Assembly (NCBI GenBank): GCA_910587735.1
Contig: CAJUNT010000002.1
Coordinates: forward strand, 62,001-126,000
Length of the DNA stretch: 64,000 nt
Origin: an uncultured Clostridia bacterium
GTDB taxonomy: Bacteria > Bacillota > Clostridia > Lachnospirales > Anaerotignaceae
Reading direction: 5' to 3'
Shown here in pieces: positions 1-9,524 of this stretch (positions are counted from its first letter, which is position 1; each line of letters begins with the position of its first letter). Under the pieces are notes generated by a model that made no database searches, was not told where the DNA came from, and saw only the letters and a list, made by a program, of their open reading frames with translations. Both the position numbers and the translations under genes were made by a program.

Positions 1-1097
1 TAAGAGCAGACAGACAACCAGAATTTACACAAGTTGATATGGAACTTTCATTTGTAGAAGAAAATGATATTATGGATATCAATGAGAGAATGATGCAAAA
101 AGTATTTAAAGAATTACTTGATGTGGAAATAAAACTTCCTTTACAAAGAATGACATATCAAGAAGCAATGGAGCGTTTTGGTTCTGATAAACCAGATATC
201 CGTTTTGGTATGGAGTTGAAAGATATTTCCGATATCGTAAAAGATACAGAGTTTGTTGTGTTTAAAAATGCTTTGGAAAATGGCGGAAGTGTAAGAGCAA
301 TTAATGCAAAATGCTGTGGTAATTTCCCAAGAAAACAAATTGATAGCCTTGTAGAATTTGTGAAAACATATCAAGCGAAAGGGCTTGCATGGATTGCTGT
401 AAATCCAGATGGCACATTGAAATCTCAAATTGCAAAATTCTTTACACCTGAAAAATTACAAGAAATTGTAAATGCTATGCAGGCAGAAGCAGGAGATTTG
501 ATATTAATTTGTGCAGATAAAAATAAAGTTGTATTTGATTCTTTAGGTGCTTTAAGATTGGAACTTTCCAGAAGATTGGAATTAACAAAATCAAATGATT
601 TTGCATTTTTGTGGATAACAGAATTCCCTATGTTAGAATGGGACGAGGAAGAAAACAGATATGTTGCAGTACACCACCCATTTACAGCTCCTATGGACGA
701 GGATTTAGAACTACTTGATACAGCCCCTGGAAAAGTAAGAGCAAAAGCATATGATATTGTATTAAACGGCTATGAATTAGGTGGAGGCAGTATCAGAATA
801 CACAGAAGAGATATACAGCAAAAAATGTTTGAATTGTTAGGATTTACACCAGAAGATTCACAGGAAAGATTTGGGTTTTTGTTAGATGCTTTTAAATATG
901 GTGTACCTCCTCATGGTGGTCTTGCTTTTGGGCTTGATAGAATTATTATGTTGATGTCTGGCGCATCTAGTATCAGAGATGTCATTGCATTCCCTAAAGT
1001 GAAAGATGCTTCTTGTCCTATGACAGATGCACCAAATGTTGTTGAACAAAAACAACTACAAGAATTAGGTATTGATATAATCAAAGTAGAAGAATAA
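1..1097 (+). CDS. aspS: Aspartate--tRNA ligase, C-terminal part (5' end outside window)
   Basis: Class II aminoacyl-tRNA synthetase that charges tRNA-Asp in the cytoplasm. The reading frame is already open at base 3 and lacks its start, so only the last 364 residues are present. The visible part opens inside motif 2 with RADRQPEFTQ, continues through the bacterial-type GAD insertion (MERFGSDKPDIRFGMEL onward, about residues 55-200 of the visible part), and contains motif 3 as GLAFGLDRIIML near the end. The C-terminal stretch FPKVKDASCPMTDAP is typical of bacterial AspRS. The stop is TAA. No damage is visible. Whether it is discriminating or also charges tRNA-Asn cannot be judged, because the anticodon-binding domain lies upstream. 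The family call is very secure. Confidence 0.97.
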   Translation, partial: RADRQPEFTQVDMELSFVEENDIMDINERMMQKVFKELLDVEIKLPLQRMTYQEAMERFGSDKPDIRFGMELKDISDIVKDTEFVVFKNALENGGSVRAINAKCCGNFPRKQIDSLVEFVKTYQAKGLAWIAVNPDGTLKSQIAKFFTPEKLQEIVNAMQAEAGDLILICADKNKVVFDSLGALRLELSRRLELTKSNDFAFLWITEFPMLEWDEEENRYVAVHHPFTAPMDEDLELLDTAPGKVRAKAYDIVLNGYELGGGSIRIHRRDIQQKMFELLGFTPEDSQERFGFLLDAFKYGVPPHGGLAFGLDRIIMLMSGASSIRDVIAFPKVKDASCPMTDAPNVVEQKQLQELGIDIIKVEE

Positions 1098-1149
1098 AAG
1101 AATTTTATTGTCTTTTTATAAAGATAATAGAAGGAAAGGCGGAAATGGA

Positions 1150-2208
1150 ATGACACTGAAAAAATTGACGGTGATTGCTGTTGCCGCAAGCGTTATGATT
1201 TGTACGTCTGTTTATGTAGGTATGCATTTGAATACAGACAATGAAATGGAGTTTTCTATTGGAAAAGAAGAATATACTATAAATGGAAGTACAAAAATAT
1301 TTGATGAGTCAATGAAAAATTTGCCTGTAATTGATGAGCAAACACAAAAATTGCTCATTCCTTTAAGATGGGTAATTGAAGAATTAAACGGCAGTGTAAC
1401 ATGGGACAAACAAAATCATGCAACTATAATACAATATCAAGGAAAAAATATTAGAATAGAAACAGATAAACAAAAAGCGGCTGTGAATGGATATGGTGTA
1501 ATATTGCAAGACCCTCCTGTTATGAAAAAAGGCTGTACTTATGTTACAGCAGATTTTATGTCAGAAAATTTTGATACAAATATTATATGGAATGGAAAAC
1601 AAAAGCAAATTACATTGAGAACAGAAGCAATACAACGTCCTATTGTTTATAAAAATAATATGTTTTATGAAAAAGGAAATCGTTATTATAATGTGGAAGT
1701 GCCTGTCATTATTGGATTAAATGATGGAAATTATGAAAAAAACTTAAATCATAAATTATCTTCTGATACAACAGAGCAAATACATGATTATATGACGAAA
1801 CATGAAAAAGATACTACAATATCAAAATTAAGTGCAAAATATACTGTACCTTATAGAAGTAAAGAATTGATTAGCATTGTATTTTTAGAACAAATGGAAA
1901 GCGATGGAAAAACAGAGTATCATAAAAAAACAATTAATATTGATTTGCAGACACAAAAATTTTTAAAATTAGGTGATTTGTTTAGAAAAAAAGATTATTA
2001 TCAAAAACTAGCAAAAGAATTGTCAATACAATTAAAAGAATTGCCAGAACAAACAGAACAACAGTTTTATTTTGACAAAGATAAAGGACTTGTTGTTTTT
2101 TGGCAAAATGAACAGGGTACAGAGGAAGAATATATCATTCCTTTTATAGAAATAAAAAAATTGCTAAAAGATAATTATCAATTTTTACTTCAGCAAAATC
2201 AACCTTGA
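1150..2208 (+). CDS. Exported protein with copper-amine-oxidase-N-like domain and DUF3298-like C-terminus
   Basis: 352-residue protein with an N-terminal signal or anchor segment (KKLTVIAVAASVMI, about residues 4-20). Residues about 35-160 resemble the copper amine oxidase N-terminal-like domain (PF07833) common in Clostridia envelope proteins, with paired blocks ending LLIPLRWVIEELNG and TYVTADFMSENF and closing 'W+...I' strands. Residues about 180-350 look like the DUF3298/RsiV-type domain (VPVIIGLNDG, then YIIPFIEIKKLL at the end). No catalytic residues are recognised, so a cell-surface binding role is only an inference. The ATG at 1150 was preferred over an in-frame TTG at 1108 because AGGAAAGGCGG lies just upstream of it and the signal peptide then begins correctly. 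It lies 52 bases after aspS. The start of the next gene's promoter overlaps its stop codon. Confidence 0.75.
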   Translation: MTLKKLTVIAVAASVMICTSVYVGMHLNTDNEMEFSIGKEEYTINGSTKIFDESMKNLPVIDEQTQKLLIPLRWVIEELNGSVTWDKQNHATIIQYQGKNIRIETDKQKAAVNGYGVILQDPPVMKKGCTYVTADFMSENFDTNIIWNGKQKQITLRTEAIQRPIVYKNNMFYEKGNRYYNVEVPVIIGLNDGNYEKNLNHKLSSDTTEQIHDYMTKHEKDTTISKLSAKYTVPYRSKELISIVFLEQMESDGKTEYHKKTINIDLQTQKFLKLGDLFRKKDYYQKLAKELSIQLKELPEQTEQQFYFDKDKGLVVFWQNEQGTEEEYIIPFIEIKKLLKDNYQFLLQQNQP

Positions 2209-2234
2209 CAAAAAAAGCAAAAGAATAGTATAAT
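2205..2234 (+). promoter_or_regulatory. Consensus sigma-A promoter upstream of nifJ
   Basis: TTGACA (2205-2210), 18-base spacer, TATAAT (2229-2234): both hexamers are perfect matches. The -35 box overlaps the TGA stop of the preceding gene. The expected transcription start is near 2241, which would give nifJ an untranslated leader of about 400 bases. Confidence 0.7.
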
Positions 2235-2638
2235 AATTGTATAATGTATACGAAAAAGAGCTACATTTGAAAAAAATGACACAATTCCTATTTTTATACT
2301 GTATAAAATGAGAAACCTAGCAATTTTTTACAGCTTTTCCATTGAAAAATAATTAAAAAAAATGTATAATTCAATTATTAGCAGTATAACATTGACAATA
2401 AAATATGTTGAAAAAATATGCTGAAATAGAATTGATTTAGTATCATATCAATAAATCGTATATATTAAAAAATATTTTATAAAAACAATACAGTTTTTTA
2501 AAATTAGTGATGGCTTATGAAACATATTTTATAAAAATATGAAAATATCATATTGTCTATGGTTATACTACTTTTGCAAAATGAAAAATGGTAAAAGTAA
2601 GCTAGTGAAAGTAATTTATTTTTAAGGAGGAAAAATTT
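2235..2638 (+). other. Long AT-rich gene-free leader of nifJ
   Basis: About 400 bases without a supported reading frame. A second, weaker promoter candidate is TTGACA at 2392-2397 with AATATG 17 bases later (2415-2420). No known riboswitch motif, Rex-type operator or terminator was recognised. The last bases are the strong ribosome binding site AAGGAGG before ATG 2639. Confidence 0.4.
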
Positions 2639-5600
2639 ATGTCTAAAGTAATGAAAACTATGGACGGAAACGAAGCTGCAGCATTTGCGTCTTATGCATT
2701 TACAGAAGTGGCTGGTATTTTCCCTATCACTCCATCTTCCCCAATGGCTGAAAAAACAGATGACTGGGCTGCAAATGGAAAGAAAAATCTTTTTGGTCAA
2801 ACAGTAAAAGTAGTAGAAATGCAGTCTGAAGCAGGCGCAGCAGGAACAGTGCATGGTTCTCTTGCAGCTGGTGCATTGACAACAACATATACAGCTTCAC
2901 AAGGGCTGTTATTGATGATTCCTAATATGTATAAAATTGCTGGCGAATTATTGCCAGGTGTATTCCATGTAACAGCTCGCGCATTGGCAGCACAAGCATT
3001 ATCAATATTTGGTGACCATTCTGACGTTATGGCTTGTCGTCAAACAGGTTTTGCTATGCTTGTTTCAAATAGTGTGCAAGAAGTTATGGATTTAGCATCA
3101 GTAGCACATCTTTCTGCAATTAAAGGCAGAGTACCATTTTTACATTTCTTTGATGGTTTTAGAACAAGCCATGAAATTCAGAAAGTAGAATGTATTGATT
3201 ATGATGAATTAGCAAAAATTCTTGATTGGGACGCTTTGAACACATTTAAGAGAAATGCTTTAAATCCAGAACATCCAGTGATTAGAGGTACAGCACAAAA
3301 CCCTGATATTTATTTCCAAGCAAGAGAAGCAGCAAATAAATTCTATGATGCATTGCCAGCAGTAGTAGAACAATATATGAAAGAAATCAGCAGAATTACA
3401 GGCAGAAATTATGATTTATTCAATTACTATGGTGTAGCAGATGCAGAACGTGTTATTGTTGCTATGGGTTCTGCTTGTGAAGCAATCGAAGAAACAATTG
3501 ATTATTTGACAGCAAAAGGCGAAAAAGTTGGACTTGTAAAAGTACATTTGTTCAGACCATTTGTAGCTGAAAAATTATTAGCAGCAATTCCTAAAACAGC
3601 AAAGAAAATTGCAGTATTGGATAGAACAAAAGAACCTGGCGCATTGGGCGAGCCATTATATCAAGACGTATGTACAGCAATGTATGAAGCAGAACAAGCT
3701 CCTGTTGTTGTAGCTGGACGTTATGGTTTAGGTTCTAAAGACGTTACACCTGCTCAATTTATTGCAGTATATGAAAACCTGAAATTAGACAAACCACAAA
3801 ATCACTTTACAATGGGTATTGTTGATGATGTAACAAATCGTTCTCTTGCTATTGGAGAAGAAGTAGACGTAACAGGCGACGACGGTACAATTAGCTGTAA
3901 ATTCTGGGGATTGGGTGCTGATGGTACTGTCGGTGCAAATAAAAACTCCATTAAAATTATTGGTGACCATACAGATATGTATGCACAGGCATATTTTAGC
4001 TATGATTCTAAAAAATCAGGTGGTATTACACAATCTCACTTACGTTTTGGTAAAAAACCAATTCGCTCCACATATCTGGTAAAAACAGCTAACTTTGTAG
4101 CTTGCCATAAACAAGAATATGTTCATTTGTATGATATGGTTTCTGATTTATTGCCAGGTGGTACATTCTTGTTAAATACAGTTTGGACACCAGAAGAATT
4201 GGAAAAACAATTACCAGCAAGCATTAAAAGACAATTAGCTGAAAAGAAAATTAATTTCTATACAATCAATGGTACAGATATTGCAAAAGAAATCGGTTTA
4301 GGAAACAGAATCAATACTGTATTGCAAGCAGCTTTCTTTAAATTAGCAAATATCATTCCTATTGAACAAGCAGTAGAATATATGAAAGCAGCTATTACAA
4401 AATCTTATGGTAAAAAAGGCGACACAATATTAAACATGAACTATGCTGCAGTAGATAAAGGTGTAGATGGCGCTGTTAAAATTGATGTTCCTGCTGAATG
4501 GGCAAATGCTGTTGATGAAGAAGCAAAAGCAGAAAGACCAAAAACAGATTTTGTTAAAAATGTTGTTGACCCTATGAATGCACAAGAAGGCGATAAATTG
4601 CCAGTTAGTGTATTTAATGGTAGAGAAGATGGTACATTCCCATGCGGTACAGCAGCTTATGAAAAACGTGGTGTTGCTGTAGACGTTCCAGAATGGCAAC
4701 CAGATAAATGTATACAATGTAATCAATGTTCTTATGTATGTCCTCATGCTTCTATCCGTCCATTCTTGTTGACAGAAGAAGAAGTAGCTGCTGCACCAGA
4801 GGCATTTAATGCAGTAGCACCAAAAGGCTTGAAAGGTGCAGACGGTTTGAAGTTTAGAATGCAAGTGTCTGTACTTGACTGTTTGGGTTGCGGAAGCTGT
4901 GCAGAAGTTTGTCCAGCACCAGGCAAAGCATTGATTATGAAACCACTTGCAACACAAGAAGCAGAAATTGATAACTGGGATTATGCAGTTGACAAAGTTG
5001 CACCTAAAGCAAACCCTGCAAATAAAGGCACTGTAAAAGGAAGTCAGTTTGAACAACCATTACTTGAGTTCTCTGGTGCTTGTGCAGGCTGTGGCGAAAC
5101 ACCATATGCAAAATTGGTAACACAATTATTTGGTGATAGAATGTATGTTGCAAATGCAACAGGCTGTTCTTCTATTTGGGGCGGTTCTGCACCATCTATG
5201 CCATATACAGTAAATAAAGATGGTAGAGGTCCAGCTTGGGCAAACTCTCTGTTTGAAGATAATGCAGAATATGGACTTGGTATGCTTTCTGCTGTAAAAC
5301 AAATGAGAAATGGCTTAAAAGATAAATTGGAAACATTGAAAGGTATTGATGGCTCTGTTTCTGCTGTTGTTGATAAATGGATTGAAACAATGGAAGATGG
5401 AGAAAACTCCAGAGCAGCGTCTGATGCATTAATAGAAGCGTTAACAAAATATGCTGGTACAGATGCAGAAGCAAAAAATATTGTTTCTTATGTATTAGAA
5501 AATAAAGACCAACTTGTTAAAAAATCACAATGGATATTCGGTGGCGACGGTTGGGCTTATGACATTGGATACGGTGGACTTGACCATGTATTGGCATCTG

Positions 5601-6172
5601 GCGAAGATGTAAATGTATTGGTATTTGATACAGAAGTTTATTCCAATACAGGTGGACAATCTTCTAAATCTACACCAACAGGTGCAGTTGCACAGTTTGC
5701 AGCATCTGGTAAGAGAATTAAGAAAAAAGACCTTGGTATGATGGCAATGAGCTATGGCTATGTATACGTTGCACAGGTTGCTATGGGTGCAGACAAAAAT
5801 CAGCTTGTAAAAGCATTGGTTGAGGCTGAAAAATATCATGGTCCATCATTGATTATTGCATATGCTCCATGTATTAACCATGGCTTAAAAGGTGGTATGT
5901 CTGGTGCGCAAAATGAAATCAAACGTGCTGTAGAAGCTGGTTACTGGCATATGTATAGATTCAATCCAGAATTGAAAGCTGAAGGCAAAAATCCATTTAT
6001 ATTGGATTCTAAAGAGCCAACAGCAAGCTTTAGAGATTTCTTATTAAGTGAAGTACGTTATAGTGCATTGCAAAGAACATTCCCAGAAATTGCAGAAGAA
6101 TTGTTCCAGAAATCTGAAGAAGATGCAAAAAATAGATTAGAATCTTACAAAAAAATGGCTGAAGCAAAATAA
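2639..6172 (+). CDS. nifJ: Pyruvate:ferredoxin (flavodoxin) oxidoreductase
   Basis: 1177-residue single-chain PFOR. It oxidatively decarboxylates pyruvate with CoA to acetyl-CoA and CO2 and reduces ferredoxin in the cytoplasm. The length and fused domain order match the family: POR N-terminal domain (from residue 1, GIFPITPSSPMAE), transketolase C-like domain, gamma domain (about 415-600), two 4Fe-4S motifs (CIQCNQCSYVCP near residue 691 and CLGCGSCAEVCP near 747), then the thiamine diphosphate domain with CAGCGETP near 815, GDGWAYDIGYGG near 970 and NTGGQ after it. The ATG at 2639 is preceded by AAGGAGG. It has its own strong promoter and terminator, so it is probably monocistronic. Central to fermentative ATP and ferredoxin supply. 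A key enzyme of anaerobes, with no defects seen. Confidence 0.98.
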   Translation: MSKVMKTMDGNEAAAFASYAFTEVAGIFPITPSSPMAEKTDDWAANGKKNLFGQTVKVVEMQSEAGAAGTVHGSLAAGALTTTYTASQGLLLMIPNMYKIAGELLPGVFHVTARALAAQALSIFGDHSDVMACRQTGFAMLVSNSVQEVMDLASVAHLSAIKGRVPFLHFFDGFRTSHEIQKVECIDYDELAKILDWDALNTFKRNALNPEHPVIRGTAQNPDIYFQAREAANKFYDALPAVVEQYMKEISRITGRNYDLFNYYGVADAERVIVAMGSACEAIEETIDYLTAKGEKVGLVKVHLFRPFVAEKLLAAIPKTAKKIAVLDRTKEPGALGEPLYQDVCTAMYEAEQAPVVVAGRYGLGSKDVTPAQFIAVYENLKLDKPQNHFTMGIVDDVTNRSLAIGEEVDVTGDDGTISCKFWGLGADGTVGANKNSIKIIGDHTDMYAQAYFSYDSKKSGGITQSHLRFGKKPIRSTYLVKTANFVACHKQEYVHLYDMVSDLLPGGTFLLNTVWTPEELEKQLPASIKRQLAEKKINFYTINGTDIAKEIGLGNRINTVLQAAFFKLANIIPIEQAVEYMKAAITKSYGKKGDTILNMNYAAVDKGVDGAVKIDVPAEWANAVDEEAKAERPKTDFVKNVVDPMNAQEGDKLPVSVFNGREDGTFPCGTAAYEKRGVAVDVPEWQPDKCIQCNQCSYVCPHASIRPFLLTEEEVAAAPEAFNAVAPKGLKGADGLKFRMQVSVLDCLGCGSCAEVCPAPGKALIMKPLATQEAEIDNWDYAVDKVAPKANPANKGTVKGSQFEQPLLEFSGACAGCGETPYAKLVTQLFGDRMYVANATGCSSIWGGSAPSMPYTVNKDGRGPAWANSLFEDNAEYGLGMLSAVKQMRNGLKDKLETLKGIDGSVSAVVDKWIETMEDGENSRAASDALIEALTKYAGTDAEAKNIVSYVLENKDQLVKKSQWIFGGDGWAYDIGYGGLDHVLASGEDVNVLVFDTEVYSNTGGQSSKSTPTGAVAQFAASGKRIKKKDLGMMAMSYGYVYVAQVAMGADKNQLVKALVEAEKYHGPSLIIAYAPCINHGLKGGMSGAQNEIKRAVEAGYWHMYRFNPELKAEGKNPFILDSKEPTASFRDFLLSEVRYSALQRTFPEIAEELFQKSEEDAKNRLESYKKMAEAK

Positions 6173-6190
6173 TTAAAATAAAATAATAAA

Positions 6191-6221
6191 AAAAGCACAG
6201 ATGAAAATCTGTGCTTTTTTG
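6191..6221 (+). terminator. Rho-independent terminator after nifJ
   Basis: Stem AAAAGCACAGAT / ATCTGTGCTTTT with a GAAA loop, followed by a T tract. Confidence 0.9.
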
Positions 6222-6693
6222 TTACTAAAATGTATTCTCTTTATATATTTTGTTTATATTATTGCTTGCTTTTATAAAAAAGAGCATAAATATTTTGTTA
6301 AAATTATTGTAAAGAATATTTTACTTGTATGACAATATAGATATTTTTTGACTTAAAAAATAGTAAAAAATGTAATTTCTGTCTATTTTGCATAAGTAAT
6401 CATTAAAAAAATAAAAATACCAGTTTATAAACCAAAAAAACCGCATTTTTTGTATATATATTATACTATATTGATAAAAATAATATCATGTATATGATAC
6501 TAAATATTGTGTTATTTTGTAATATATGTAATAAAAAAAATAAAATTGACAAATATTGTATACGAATTTGACAGACAACAAAAACTATTTTTAAATGTTT
6601 TGAAAAAAAAATTAAAAAAATGCAAAATTTCACTATACTAATTTTCGATTTTATAGTAAAATGTGTATAAGGGAAATATGAGAGGAGTTAAAT
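6222..6693. other. AT-rich intergenic region before brnQ1
   Basis: About 470 bases without a credible gene. It contains TTGACA at 6546-6551 and again at 6568-6573; the second has TTAAAT 17 bases downstream (6591-6596) and is the best promoter candidate. TATACT at 6634-6639 has no good -35 partner. Nothing else was recognised. Confidence 0.4.
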
Positions 6694-6741
6694 ATGACAA
6701 GAAAGAAAAATAAAAAAACTGGAAACTGTTTATTAGTGTAA
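6694..6741 (+). CDS. Putative 15-residue leader peptide upstream of brnQ1
   Basis: Short frame reading MTRKKNKKTGNCLLV. It starts at an ATG placed 8 bases after a strong ribosome binding site (GAGGAG, 6681-6686) and stops at TAA 6739-6741, 33 bases before the brnQ1 start. The last three sense codons are TTA TTA GTG (Leu-Leu-Val), the substrates of the downstream transporter family. This suggests translation-dependent control of brnQ1. No terminator hairpin lies between the two frames, so classical transcription attenuation is not supported; control at the level of translation is possible. This is inference from position and composition only. Confidence 0.4.
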   Translation: MTRKKNKKTGNCLLV

Positions 6742-6774
6742 TGGGTGAAAGTGAGTGAAAGGAATGTGATTAAA

Positions 6775-8094
6775 ATGAAAAATCAAAAGGCTGATATGTT
6801 TGTTATCGGTTTGGCTCTGTTTTCTATGTTCTTTGGAGCAGGTAATATTATTTTCCCTCCATTTTTAGGTATGCAAGCAGGTTCATCTTGGGGACTGGGT
6901 TTTGTTAGTTATTATATAGCAGATATTGGTTTGGCTTTGGTTGCTATATTTGCTATGCTTAGAGCAAATACAGATTTTAATGGTATGATGAGTCATATCG
7001 GTAAAATACCTGCTACAATATTGGCTTGTGCGACAGTACTTTGTATTGGTCCTTGTATTGCTATTCCAAGAACAGCCGCTACAACATATGAAATGGCTGT
7101 TATGCCAATATTTGGTTTGGAAGCAGGAAATGTTGTAGTAACAGCAGTTACAAGTATTGTATTCTTTGCAATTACTATTGTGCTTTCTTTGAATGAATCT
7201 TCTGTATTAGATATTATCGGTAAATTTTTAACACCTGTATTATTTATTGGTCTGTTAATTATGATTATAAAAGGCTTTATTTCCCCAATCGCTCCAATAT
7301 CCGATACAACACAACTTGAATCAGTAGTACAAACAGGTGTACTTTCTGGTTATCAAACATTAGATGTTTTGGCTGCACTTTGTTTTGGTGTCGTTATATT
7401 GAAAACAGTAAAAGAAAAAGGTTATACTTCTATTGGTGAAAAGAATTTAGTAACAGGTGGTGCAGCAATTGTTGCAGGTATTGGTCTTTTAATTATTTAT
7501 GGTGGTTTAACATATTTAGGCGCAACAATGTCTACATTACATACAGGCGACAGCATTACAAGAGCAAACTTAATTACAGAAATCGTGCAATCTCTGTTAG
7601 GTCAGGGTGGTGTAATATTCCTTGGTGTAGTTGTTGCGTTTGCTTGTTTAACAACATCAGTAGGTCTTGCTTCATCTTGTGGTGCATTTTTTGAAGAATT
7701 GACAAACGGAAAAGTAAATTATAAAACAGTTGTTATTATTACTTGTGTAGTAAGTGCTGTATTAGCAAATGTAGGTTTGGATACTATCGTTTCTATTTCT
7801 GGACCTATATTAGACTTAGTTTATCCAGCAGCATTGTCTGTAATCGTATTAGCATTATTTGCAAATAATATTAAAAATGACAATATCTATAAAGCAGCGG
7901 CATTAGGCGCATTTATAATGAGTGTATTGACAACTGCTTCTAATTATGGTGTAACAGCTTGTGATTTTGTAAAATCATTACCATTAGCAACATATGGTTT
8001 TAACTGGCTTGTTCCAACAATCATTTGTGGTATCATTGGTGCATTTATAAAAGATAAAAATGCAGGTGTAAACGTAACAACTGATGGAAAATAA
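6775..8094 (+). CDS. brnQ: Branched-chain amino acid transport system II carrier protein (BrnQ/LIVCS family), copy 1
   Basis: 439-residue integral membrane cation-coupled symporter for Leu, Ile and Val. The N-terminus FVIGLALFSMFFGAGNIIFPPF and the later IGPCIAIPRTAATTYEM are family signatures. About twelve hydrophobic segments follow, with ACLTTSVGLASSCGAFF in the C-terminal half. The ATG at 6775 was chosen because AAAGGA (6758-6763) precedes it and the hydrophobic part then begins at the usual distance; an in-frame GTG at 6745 would add ten residues. It is preceded by a short Leu-Leu-Val-ending frame and followed by a bidirectional terminator. A paralogue lies at 52512. The family call is secure. 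The actual substrate range (branched-chain or wider aliphatic) is not shown by sequence. Confidence 0.93.
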   Translation: MKNQKADMFVIGLALFSMFFGAGNIIFPPFLGMQAGSSWGLGFVSYYIADIGLALVAIFAMLRANTDFNGMMSHIGKIPATILACATVLCIGPCIAIPRTAATTYEMAVMPIFGLEAGNVVVTAVTSIVFFAITIVLSLNESSVLDIIGKFLTPVLFIGLLIMIIKGFISPIAPISDTTQLESVVQTGVLSGYQTLDVLAALCFGVVILKTVKEKGYTSIGEKNLVTGGAAIVAGIGLLIIYGGLTYLGATMSTLHTGDSITRANLITEIVQSLLGQGGVIFLGVVVAFACLTTSVGLASSCGAFFEELTNGKVNYKTVVIITCVVSAVLANVGLDTIVSISGPILDLVYPAALSVIVLALFANNIKNDNIYKAAALGAFIMSVLTTASNYGVTACDFVKSLPLATYGFNWLVPTIICGIIGAFIKDKNAGVNVTTDGK

Positions 8095-8161
8095 TAAAGA
8101 GGAACTTCCCTAATCCTCAAAAAATATATTTCTTTCTTATTTCTCGTTTAGAACGGAATAC

Positions 8162-8190
8162 AAAAAGCGACTTTTTATAAAGTCGCTTTT
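8162..8190. terminator. Bidirectional terminator between brnQ1 and aroE-aroK
   Basis: Stem AAAAGCGACTTT / AAAGTCGCTTTT with loop TTAT. T-rich on the exit side for both strands, serving the two convergent genes. Confidence 0.85.
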
Positions 8191-8195
8191 GTTGT

Positions 8196-9446
8196 TTATT
8201 TTTGTAGTATATCTAAAAAGGCTGTTTTTGACTGATTTACAGCATATTCTGTTGTAGTATTATTTTCAATAGATTTTTGAGCATAAAGAGTATAAAGAGG
8301 AAGCCTTTCCTGATACATTTTTTCTAATGCCTCAATACTGCTGGAAAGAGGACGCCCTTCTCCTACTACTAATTTTGATAAATCTCTTTGTATGAATAAA
8401 ATTGCTCCATTCATATATAAATACATCATGTTTTGTTTTCTTTTAATACAACCGCCTCCTGTTGATATAACAAAATTATTTTTGACTGAATATTCTTTTA
8501 TGACTTCTTGTTCCATATCTCTAAAAGCACATTCTCCATATTTTTCAAAGTAATCAGAAATAGGCATACCTATTTTTGAAACAATTTCTGCATCAATATC
8601 AACAAAATCTTTTTGAAGTAGTTTAGCAAGTTCTATACCTATTGTGGTTTTGCCACAGCTTGGCATACCAATCAACACAACATTTTTTTTCTCAAAAAGC
8701 AATTCTTTATAAATATCATCAATACGATGTTCTGATATAGAAGTGTTTAAAAATATTTCAACAGCATATTTTGCTTGTGCAATAAGCATTTCTAAACCGC
8801 CTACGGCAATTATATTGCGTTTTTGTGCTTCTAATATCAATTTTGTTTTAATAGGATTATATATAATATCAACAACAGCTTTGCATTTTGTATAATGCTC
8901 TAAATCAATGGGGCAGTCGTCTATATTAGGATACATACCAACAGGAGTGGTATTGATAATCACATCTGCATCATTATGCAGTTTTTGACAAATTTCATAT
9001 GTTATAGTATTAGGACTATCTTTATAATAAACAGTTATAATTTCTTTTGCTTGTAAATAATTTAATACAGCAATAATTGCTTTGGAAGCACCCCCTTTTC
9101 CTAATACAAGTACTTTTTTGTTTTTTACATCAATATGATTTTTATTTAAAAGATATAAAAAACCATCAAAATCTGTATTATATCCTAAAAGTTTACCATT
9201 TTGATTTACAATGGTATTAACAGAACCTACTGCTTTTGCCTTGTCATCTATATGATACAAATAGGGCATTACATCAATTTTATAAGGTATTGTAACATTA
9301 ATAGCATGAAACTCCTTTTTTTCAAAAAAATTATTTAATTCAGTTTTTGGCAAAGGGTGCAAATCATAAGTATAATTTGCTAATTTTTCATGTATCATTT
9401 TAGAGAAACTATGCCCCAGTTTTTCACCTATTAATCCATATTCCAT
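8196..9446 (-). CDS. aroE-aroK: Bifunctional shikimate dehydrogenase / shikimate kinase (AroE-AroK fusion)
   Basis: 416 residues carrying two consecutive steps of the shikimate pathway: NADPH-dependent reduction of 3-dehydroshikimate, then ATP-dependent phosphorylation of shikimate. Residues 1 to about 250 are AroE: GEKLGHSFSK at the substrate site, catalytic Lys56 in TIPYK, NTDFDGF (Asn90, Asp92), and dinucleotide-binding GKGGASKA at 116-123. Residues about 254-416 are AroK: P-loop GMPSCGKT (260-267), DID (283-285), Arg309 in FRDME, GGG (330-332) and lid RPL (365-367). No stop or internal start region separates them. The ATG has GAGGTG upstream. Both halves keep their catalytic residues, so the fusion is probably active. 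Both domains are secure. How common this domain order is cannot be checked here. Confidence 0.93.
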   Translation of the reverse strand: MEYGLIGEKLGHSFSKMIHEKLANYTYDLHPLPKTELNNFFEKKEFHAINVTIPYKIDVMPYLYHIDDKAKAVGSVNTIVNQNGKLLGYNTDFDGFLYLLNKNHIDVKNKKVLVLGKGGASKAIIAVLNYLQAKEIITVYYKDSPNTITYEICQKLHNDADVIINTTPVGMYPNIDDCPIDLEHYTKCKAVVDIIYNPIKTKLILEAQKRNIIAVGGLEMLIAQAKYAVEIFLNTSISEHRIDDIYKELLFEKKNVVLIGMPSCGKTTIGIELAKLLQKDFVDIDAEIVSKIGMPISDYFEKYGECAFRDMEQEVIKEYSVKNNFVISTGGGCIKRKQNMMYLYMNGAILFIQRDLSKLVVGEGRPLSSSIEALEKMYQERLPLYTLYAQKSIENNTTTEYAVNQSKTAFLDILQK

Positions 9447-9524
9447 AAATTTTCACCTCATTTATACTATACAAACTATATTTGTATATCATACAACACA
9501 ATATTGTATTTTTCAATAATGATA

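Noticed and set aside
4430..5056. 208-codon minus-strand open frame inside nifJ
   Set aside because: It lies fully antisense to a highly conserved enzyme, is unusually rich in Cys/Phe/Trp, lacks a good ribosome binding site and resembles no protein; a codon-bias shadow.
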